A DNA stretch of 7,584 bases from JAWXUD01 sp044432945 (GTDB lineage Bacteria > Cyanobacteriota > Vampirovibrionia > Gastranaerophilales > Gastranaerophilaceae), in NCBI GenBank assembly GCA_044432945.1, contig JAWXUD010000049.1:1-7584 (forward strand), given 5' to 3'. How positions within the stretch are numbered: position 1 is the stretch's first letter; the number at the start of each line of letters is the position of its first letter. The position numbers and the translations under genes are program-made. Below, in pieces: positions 1 to 4,500 of this stretch. The notes under the pieces were generated by a model. It was given only the letters and a program-made list of their open reading frames with translations. It was not told the DNA's origin and ran no database searches.

Positions 1-49
1 TGGGGATTCCTAGCCCGCATGTTAACTTTTGTAACAAAAAGTAGCTTTG

Positions 50-80
50 TTGAAATTCAATAATCTCAAAATACTTTATA
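50..80 (+). promoter_or_regulatory. Possible weak promoter for the small acidic protein gene
   Basis: TTGAAA at 50-55 resembles a -35 box. An AT-rich run follows at 72-83, within which TACTTT (72-77, 16-base spacer) or TTTATA (75-80, 19-base spacer) could act as -10. Neither is close to consensus, and any AT-rich leader offers such matches, so this is only the best candidate upstream of the gene starting at 117. The Shine-Dalgarno sequence AAGGAGA at 104-110 is clear and sits 6 bases before the ATG. Confidence 0.25.
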
Positions 81-116
81 TAAACAAGAGCAAGATATAA
101 AACAAGGAGAGATGAC

Positions 117-446
117 ATGACTTTTTTAGCCATAGATGCACAGAAGAATTTGTATACATTACAAAGCTCACAGTTGACATTTGAGTCAACATTATTAACT
201 AGCCAGAATAACAGGTATACTACAGAAATGGGTTATTATGAGGCTGAGATGACAGCTCAAGATGAAGATTTTGAAATCGAAAATGATTCGTATTATCAAG
301 AATTAGCCGCGATAAGTCAATATTTAGAAACTAGAATAGATTCGATAGATTCGCAATTAACCGCTTTAGATACAGTAATATCGAATTATGAGACATTAGT
401 AAGTAATAATATTAAATCTTGTTCACTTAACTTAGTCGGTGGCTAG
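117..446 (+). CDS. Small acidic coiled-coil protein, unknown function
   Basis: This 109-residue protein is not one I can name. The start is well supported: ATG at 117 follows AAGGAGA (104-110) by 6 bases. It has no signal peptide and no membrane segment. It is strongly acidic, with 17 Asp/Glu against 4 Lys/Arg, and rich in Ser, Thr, Gln, Asn and Tyr. Residues about 55-98 show regularly spaced Leu/Ile/Val (QELAAISQYLETRIDSIDSQ and onward), suggesting an amphipathic helix or coiled coil, and the N-terminal half also looks helical. The single Cys is residue 102 in a short tail ending LNLVGG. It is a single-gene unit: its own leader on one side and a terminator 24 bases after the stop on the other. 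The shape recalls small helical structural, secretion-substrate or chaperone-like proteins, and I loosely associate such proteins with Gastranaerophilales genomes. That is memory, not a result. That it is a real gene is likely; its role is open. Confidence 0.75.
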   Translation: MTFLAIDAQKNLYTLQSSQLTFESTLLTSQNNRYTTEMGYYEAEMTAQDEDFEIENDSYYQELAAISQYLETRIDSIDSQLTALDTVISNYETLVSNNIKSCSLNLVGG

Positions 447-469
447 GGCTGTCCGTTAGGTTAATAACA

Positions 470-510
470 AAAAAGACCTCGAAATGTTTAATTACATCTG
501 GGGTCTTTTT
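470..510. terminator. Bidirectional intrinsic terminator between convergent genes
   Basis: Positions 470-480 (AAAAAGACCTC) pair with 500-510 (GGGGTCTTTTT) in an 11-bp stem with one G-U pair. The loop is 19 bases, and ATGT/ACAT (484-487/494-497) inside it may add a short extra stem. The T run on the plus strand and the A run at 469-474 (T run on the minus strand) let it work both ways. It lies 24 bases after the stop of the plus-strand gene at 446 and 15 bases beyond the folD stop at 526, so it ends both converging transcripts. Confidence 0.85.
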
Positions 511-525
511 AATTTATATTTGTTT

Positions 526-1362
526 TTATAAGTTTTGTTCAAATAGTTCTACTGTATTAAGCATTAGTGATGCGATTGTCATCGGACCAACACCTCCTGG
601 AGTTGGGGTTATGAAAGACGTATGTTTAGCCACTTTTTCAAAATAAACATCGCCTGTTGTTTTACCATTTTCATCTTTAAATATTCCAACATCAATAATT
701 ATACAATTTTTTTTAATCATATTTTTGTGAATAATTTTTTCACCAACAGCCGAAATTAAAATATCTGCAGTTTTTGTTATTTTTTCTAAATTTGTTGTTT
801 TACTATGACATGTTGTAACGGTCGCATCTCTTGCTAAAAGCATTTGTATAAGCGGTTTTCCAACTATATTTGAGCGTCCAATTATAACAGCGTGTTTGCC
901 TTGCAAATTAATATTGTATTCATCTAGCAATAATAAAATCCCTTTTGGTGTGCAAGGATATACATATGGTTTTTCTCCTGCAAATAATTTGCCAAAATTT
1001 TCAGGAGTAAATCCATCAACATCTTTGCTTGGCAAAATCGCATTAATTACTTTTGATTTATTAATATGCTTAGGCAATGGTAGTTGTACGAGAATACCAG
1101 TGACCTCAACATTGTTGTTTAAATCATTTATTTTATCAAGCAAAACATCTTCTAGTACATCTTCTTGATATTGAATTATTTCAGAATTGATACCGAGTTT
1201 TTCAGCAGTTTTTTTCTTGTTATTTACATAAATTTGACTGGCTGGATCGTTACCAACTAAAATTACCACCAGTGTTGGCTTTGTTTTAAAAGTATCAATT
1301 TTAATTTTTAATTCATCTAGAAGCCTATCTCTTAGAGCTTTTCCGTCAATAATCGTTGTCAT
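526..1362 (-). CDS. folD: Bifunctional methylenetetrahydrofolate dehydrogenase/cyclohydrolase FolD
   Basis: FolD interconverts 5,10-methylene-, 5,10-methenyl- and 10-formyl-tetrahydrofolate in the cytoplasm, using NADP(H), and supplies one-carbon units for purines, formyl-Met-tRNA and methyl groups. The 278-residue length is normal. Family motifs appear in order: VGNDPASQIYVNNK (36-49) with Tyr45 and Lys49 in the YxxxK position of the catalytic pair; VQLPLP (92-97); KDVDGF (113-118) with the active-site Asp116; PCTPKG (136-141); the dinucleotide-binding GRSNIVGKP (162-170); and PGGVGP (255-260) near the C-terminus. All key residues are present, so it should be active. The ATG overlaps the stop of the upstream ATPase gene as ATGA (1359-1362), and GAGGTG (1365-1370) just before it can serve as Shine-Dalgarno, so it is probably translationally coupled. 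It is the last gene of the operon; the terminator at 470-510 follows. Confidence 0.97.
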   Translation of the reverse strand: MTTIIDGKALRDRLLDELKIKIDTFKTKPTLVVILVGNDPASQIYVNNKKKTAEKLGINSEIIQYQEDVLEDVLLDKINDLNNNVEVTGILVQLPLPKHINKSKVINAILPSKDVDGFTPENFGKLFAGEKPYVYPCTPKGILLLLDEYNINLQGKHAVIIGRSNIVGKPLIQMLLARDATVTTCHSKTTNLEKITKTADILISAVGEKIIHKNMIKKNCIIIDVGIFKDENGKTTGDVYFEKVAKHTSFITPTPGGVGPMTIASLMLNTVELFEQNL

Positions 1363-2117
1363 AGCACCTCTCTAATTTGTGGTAGATTTAAGCGGAAATA
1401 AAATTGTTTAATAGCTTCTTGCAACAATGTTGATTCTTTTTTTATAGAATTCTCCTTCAAATCGTTGTCATATGGGATAACGCCTAATACATCTAAATCA
1501 TATTTTTTTAATAATTCAGAAACTGGTGAAATATTATTTCCTTCGACTTTGTTAATGACTACTCCCAGCTGATTTCCAGCTGAATATTTTTTGCTAAATT
1601 CTTCAATCCTTTTGGTTAAATGAATACTTTCATCAGTTGGGTTAGCAATTATCAATGTCGTATCAATATCAGTATCAACAAGTTGGTTAAGGTATTTTAA
1701 ATCAAATTCGCAATCAAAAATCACAATATCGTAGCGTTCAATAAGCTTTAAAACGGCATCATTTACTTGTCCTGTGATAGGACAACGGCAATCTTTAGAG
1801 CCAACAAACCACGATACAACTAAATCAACATTTTCTGATATTGAAACAACAATATCTTCCATAGCCCATTCAACAAATTCTTGTTTGTTCATGCCTTCAG
1901 GAATGCCTGTTTTATATTCGTGTTTTCCGCTTCTTATCCCATAAATTGAGTTGCGAATATCAAACCCGAAACTATGCCCTAATTCACTTGATAAATCATT
2001 GTCAAATAATAATATCGTTTTTTCTGGAAAATATTCTTTAAAAATTTCTAAAAAAGCTTTTGTGACGGTTGTTTTACCACTCCCACTTTTGCCTGTGATT
2101 GCGAGTTTAAAAGTCAA
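1359..2117 (-). CDS. CooC-like P-loop ATPase (metalloenzyme maturation type)
   Basis: This 252-residue protein belongs to the MinD/Mrp-like (SIMIBI) ATPases and most resembles CooC/AcsF, which use ATP to insert nickel into CO dehydrogenase or acetyl-CoA synthase. The deviant Walker A is TGKSGSGKTT (8-17): it keeps the signature Lys10 but has Ser where CooC usually reads GKGGVGKTT. FDND (38-41) matches the switch I aspartates. CRCP (110-113) matches the CxC pair that holds metal and the dimer interface in CooC. YDIVIFDCEFD (129-139) is the Walker B-like strand, and NK (189-190) fits base recognition. I place the start at TTG 2117, not at the ATG at 2210: the longer version would overlap the upstream gene by 97 bases with a basic, unrelated stretch, while the TTG gives the usual N-terminal strand directly before the P-loop and follows AAAGG (2126-2130) by 8 bases. 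Start and stop overlap neighbours (TTGA, ATGA), so it is made together with the methyltransferase and FolD. The substrate metalloprotein is unknown. Confidence 0.85.
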   Translation of the reverse strand: MTFKLAITGKSGSGKTTVTKAFLEIFKEYFPEKTILLFDNDLSSELGHSFGFDIRNSIYGIRSGKHEYKTGIPEGMNKQEFVEWAMEDIVVSISENVDLVVSWFVGSKDCRCPITGQVNDAVLKLIERYDIVIFDCEFDLKYLNQLVDTDIDTTLIIANPTDESIHLTKRIEEFSKKYSAGNQLGVVINKVEGNNISPVSELLKKYDLDVLGVIPYDNDLKENSIKKESTLLQEAIKQFYFRLNLPQIREVL

Positions 2118-3193
2118 TTTGCGTACCTTTCTTTCAAATAATCTGATAATTGTTTTGTTAAATTCATAGCTTTTCGGGCTAATTTTTCGTCTAAACCTCC
2201 AGCTCCACAAGAAGGTGTTATCAATGAATTTTCAATAATAATTTTCTCATCAATTCCTTTTTTAGTCAAATACTTTACAGCTTTATCAAATACTTGAATG
2301 AGTTCTTCAAGTTCGATTTTTTCTAAAATATTTTTATCTAATGTTGGCACAACGCCCCAGGCGATTTTGCCATTTCCTATTAGGAATTTTTTAATATCAT
2401 CTTCAAACAAACTAAGGTTTTGTGCGTAGGCGAATGCATCAAGGTTTATAATGTCGATTTTAGCTAAAATCGGGACATGCCAGTCGCATTTTCCGCAACA
2501 ATGTATAGCAACAAGAGCATCAGCATTTTTCAGTGCTGTGATAATTTCGCTAAACATTTTTATAACATCATTTTGACAAATTGTGATAAAAGCAGATGTG
2601 CCTAATTGGGAAATCGATGGCTCATCAAGAAAAATTATTGGTGTTGTATTTGGGTTTGCTAATTTTATTTGTTTAATTTGCCAAAGTGCTTTTATAATAA
2701 GTGTTTTAACGATAATTTCTCTAAGCGTTTCATCATAAATCGCACATCGACCAAGTTTGTCAACAAGTGTTGTTGAAAGCGTGAATGGTCCAACGATTTG
2801 ACCTTTTGCATAACTTGGTTTGCTTTGTTTTATTATATCGATAAATTTATTAAATGATGACGAGTTATTTGAAGTTATCGCATATTTTTCTATGTCATCG
2901 CAAGTATAATCTTCGATAATATTTTCATAATCAATAAAAAACTGTTCTATTTCTTCGTAAAACTTCTCGCTTTCAGTTTCTAGATAAAATTTTTCGTCTT
3001 CTAAAAAAAATGAAGGCATGTTTTCCAGAAATTGAAAAATCATGTCTTCATTTTTTTTTATTTTAACTAATTGTGGCCAAAAAGGCACGTTAGAAAAATT
3101 TTGAGAAACAAGTTGCATAGCATCATCTAAATTTTTGTGAGGTAGCGAACCAATCGCTAAGCATTCAAGTTTTAATTTAGAATTCGCTAACAA
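2114..3193 (-). CDS. UROD/MetE-like core methyltransferase, candidate folate-independent methionine synthase
   Basis: This 359-residue cytoplasmic protein has the single TIM-barrel of the UROD/MetE-like superfamily, without the N-terminal duplicated half of MetE. Seen in sequence: GSLPHKNLDDA (15-25) and PFWPQL (37-42), the opening motif of core MetE-like enzymes; GPFTLS (135-140); FLDEPS (188-193); HCCGKCDW (231-238), containing the His-x-Cys zinc ligands His231 and Cys233; LDAFAYA (251-257); and TPSCGAGGL (326-334), supplying the third ligand Cys329. I see no Glu where MetE has its fourth ligand; Asp252 or another residue may replace it. Known core enzymes of this type (MesA-MesD families) methylate homocysteine from methylcobalamin or corrinoid proteins, and the MesB type occurs with the Wood-Ljungdahl pathway. 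A corrinoid:CoM-type or other thiol methyltransferase is an alternative. It begins at TTG 12 bases behind rplI with AAGGA 6 bases upstream, and its stop overlaps the start of the CooC-like gene. The superfamily is sure, the exact reaction is not. Confidence 0.85.
   Translation of the reverse strand: MLANSKLKLECLAIGSLPHKNLDDAMQLVSQNFSNVPFWPQLVKIKKNEDMIFQFLENMPSFFLEDEKFYLETESEKFYEEIEQFFIDYENIIEDYTCDDIEKYAITSNNSSSFNKFIDIIKQSKPSYAKGQIVGPFTLSTTLVDKLGRCAIYDETLREIIVKTLIIKALWQIKQIKLANPNTTPIIFLDEPSISQLGTSAFITICQNDVIKMFSEIITALKNADALVAIHCCGKCDWHVPILAKIDIINLDAFAYAQNLSLFEDDIKKFLIGNGKIAWGVVPTLDKNILEKIELEELIQVFDKAVKYLTKKGIDEKIIIENSLITPSCGAGGLDEKLARKAMNLTKQLSDYLKERYAN
2115..2130 (-). promoter_or_regulatory. 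Ribosome binding site and TTG start of the CooC-like ATPase gene
   Basis: On the minus strand AAAGG (2126-2130) lies 8 bases before TTG (2115-2117). The TTG shares bases with the TGA stop (2114-2116) of the upstream methyltransferase gene, giving the overlap TTGA. This arrangement is typical of translational reinitiation and decides the start. Confidence 0.7.
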
Positions 3194-3204
3194 ACTCTTT
3201 CCTT
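3191..3204 (-). promoter_or_regulatory. Ribosome binding site and TTG start of the methyltransferase gene
   Basis: On the minus strand AAGGA (3200-3204) is 6 bases before TTG (3191-3193), directly after the rplI stop (3206-3208). No ATG gives both this spacing and an intact N-terminal motif, so a TTG start is the best reading. A weak start codon here could lower methyltransferase output relative to the ribosomal protein on the same message. Confidence 0.65.
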
Positions 3205-3205
3205 A

Positions 3206-3724
3206 CTAGTTTTCTTCTACAACAGTTTCGCTAGCTTCGCTAACAACTTCTTCTTCGATAGCTTCTTTTAAAACTTCAGAAGCTGAAACCAATACAGCTA
3301 ATTCACATTTAACTTTAGAAGTTAATTTGATAAGCATTTTGTATTCGCCAACTTTGTTGATTGGAGTGTTCAAAGTAATGTTTTTTCTATCGATTTCGAT
3401 ACCAGAAACAGTTTGTAATTCTTCTGATAATTTTTTAGTTGTGATAGTACCGAATAATTTTCCAGATTCACCTGATTTAGCTGTCAATTCTAATTTGTTT
3501 AATCCTTCGATTTTTCCAGCTAATTCTAAAGCTTCTGAATGTAATTTTTCTTGTTTAGCTTTAATTCTAACGATATTTTGTTCACGATTTTTGATAGCAC
3601 CTGCAGTTGCAATTTCAGCAACAGCTTGTGGTAATAAGAAATTTCTTGCATAACCGTCTTTTACGTTAACAACGTCACCAGCTTCACCTAAGTTTTGTAC
3701 GTCTTTTCTTAATATAACTTGCAT
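3206..3724 (-). CDS. rplI: 50S ribosomal protein L9
   Basis: L9 binds 23S rRNA near the L1 stalk and helps hold the reading frame. The N-terminal rRNA-binding domain is plain: MQVILRKDVQNLGEAGD (1-17), then GYARNFLLPQ (24-33). A long charged connecting helix follows (about 42-76), then the C-terminal domain with GKLFGTIT (87-94) and KVGEY (124-128). At 172 residues it is about 20 longer than the usual 148-150; the extra is an acidic tail rich in Glu, Val, Ser and Ala (from about 150) that is probably disordered. ATG at 3724 is preceded by AAGGAGA (3733-3739 on the minus strand). It appears to be the first gene of a unit started by the promoter at 3771-3799 and leads directly into the one-carbon genes, away from its frequent partners rpsF, ssb and rpsR. 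Confidence 0.97.
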   Translation of the reverse strand: MQVILRKDVQNLGEAGDVVNVKDGYARNFLLPQAVAEIATAGAIKNREQNIVRIKAKQEKLHSEALELAGKIEGLNKLELTAKSGESGKLFGTITTKKLSEELQTVSGIEIDRKNITLNTPINKVGEYKMLIKLTSKVKCELAVLVSASEVLKEAIEEEVVSEASETVVEEN

Positions 3725-3770
3725 GATTAAATTCTCCTTTTTAATTTATATTTCTGCTGTGTATGAAACA

Positions 3771-3799
3771 ATGCTACTACAAACAAAATTAATTGTCGA
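3771..3799 (-). promoter_or_regulatory. Sigma-70-like promoter upstream of rplI
   Basis: On the minus strand TCGACA (3794-3799, five of six to TTGACA) and TAGCAT (3771-3776, four of six to TATAAT) are separated by exactly 17 bases. An A run at 3803-3809 lies just upstream and could act as an UP element. Transcription would start near 3764, about 40 bases before the rplI ATG. It is the best promoter match in the gap and would make rplI, the methyltransferase, the CooC-like ATPase and folD a unit separable from pheT. Confidence 0.5.
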
Positions 3800-3825
3800 G
3801 AGTTTTTTTCATATTGTAAAGCTAA

Positions 3826-4476
3826 TTATTTTAAATCAGGAAAAAAGTATTTGATACCATCGTCACTACGCCATTTTACATAACCAGTTTTTGGGATTTT
3901 GTCAAGGTCATAAACGCTAACTAATGCCCAGTTTCCTTTGATAGCTGTGAGGTTGATTTTTTCTGCCATATTAATTGTGCCAGTAATTTGTGATAAATCT
4001 TGAGTTCCAGCGTGTAAGTTTTTGGCTTCATCAGGTGCTGTGCGTAACAATTTAAGCCCGTATTTTCGTCCAAAAGTGTTGTAAAAATATATCCAAGTCG
4101 AAAATTTATAAGGGTCATCTTGTTTCAACCAAGCACTTTTACCAGTAGAATTCTCATAAATCACTTCGACCCAGCCGTCAATTTCGTCTAAAACAGCCAT
4201 TAATGCAAGGTTTTTATTCGGTTGAAACACTACGAATAATTCTTCTGCCGTTATTTCTTCAGGATATATTGTTTCGCCTTGAAACTCTATTTTTTGAACT
4301 ATGTTTGATTTTTCATCAGGTTGTTCGTGTAAAACAATTTGGTTAGATGCTTGATATAATCCTACGGTGTTGGTTTTAACTTTGCTGACATATTGAGGTA
4401 TGACGTCTTTTGCGTATACTTTTGTTGAAAATACCAATGTACAAATTAAAAATAATGTTAGTATTATTTTTTTCAT
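3826..4476 (-). CDS. Exported protein with two SH3-like repeats
   Basis: This 216-residue protein has a classical signal peptide: MKK, a hydrophobic core (residues 4-18) and a likely cleavage after VYA at 22. No good lipobox surrounds Cys12, so a soluble periplasmic or secreted product is expected. Two segments look like bacterial SH3 (SH3b) modules. The first is about 36-120, with VLHEQPDEKSNIVQKI and GWVEVIY then AWLKQ. The second is about 138-210, with LLRTAPDEAKNLHAG, GNWALVSVYD and TGYVKW. Such modules often bind cell-wall peptides, but no catalytic domain is attached here, so it is a binding or scaffold protein at most. ATG at 4476 follows AGGAG (4484-4488) by 7 bases. It lies 24 bases behind pheT and is probably cotranscribed with it, with no obvious functional tie. 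I see no clear terminator after it. Confidence 0.85.
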   Translation of the reverse strand: MKKIILTLFLICTLVFSTKVYAKDVIPQYVSKVKTNTVGLYQASNQIVLHEQPDEKSNIVQKIEFQGETIYPEEITAEELFVVFQPNKNLALMAVLDEIDGWVEVIYENSTGKSAWLKQDDPYKFSTWIYFYNTFGRKYGLKLLRTAPDEAKNLHAGTQDLSQITGTINMAEKINLTAIKGNWALVSVYDLDKIPKTGYVKWRSDDGIKYFFPDLK

Positions 4477-4500
4477 AAATCTGCTCCTATTGTGTTAATT

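Noticed and set aside
1..63. Open frame from the left edge to TAA at 61-63, possible end of an upstream plus-strand gene
   Set aside because: Twenty codons are too few to judge, the translation has no recognisable motif, and the region looks like intergenic repeat or leader sequence.
896..1168. Plus-strand open frames opposite folD, and similar ones opposite the ATPase, rplI and pheT genes
   Set aside because: They are antisense shadows of strongly supported genes, with no ribosome binding sites or family motifs.
2118..2210. A longer version of the CooC-like ATPase starting at ATG 2210
   Set aside because: The added 31 residues are a basic, low-meaning translation of the end of the methyltransferase gene in another frame. 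The TTG at 2117 has a ribosome binding site and gives the standard N-terminus before the P-loop.
3720..3760. Terminator between the SH3-repeat gene and rplI
   Set aside because: No GC-containing stem followed by T residues was found between 3725 and 3825 on the minus strand, so readthrough from the pheT unit into rplI cannot be excluded.
3921..4118. 65-residue minus-strand frame inside the SH3-repeat gene
   Set aside because: It overlaps a gene with a signal peptide and a good ribosome binding site, and its translation resembles no known protein.
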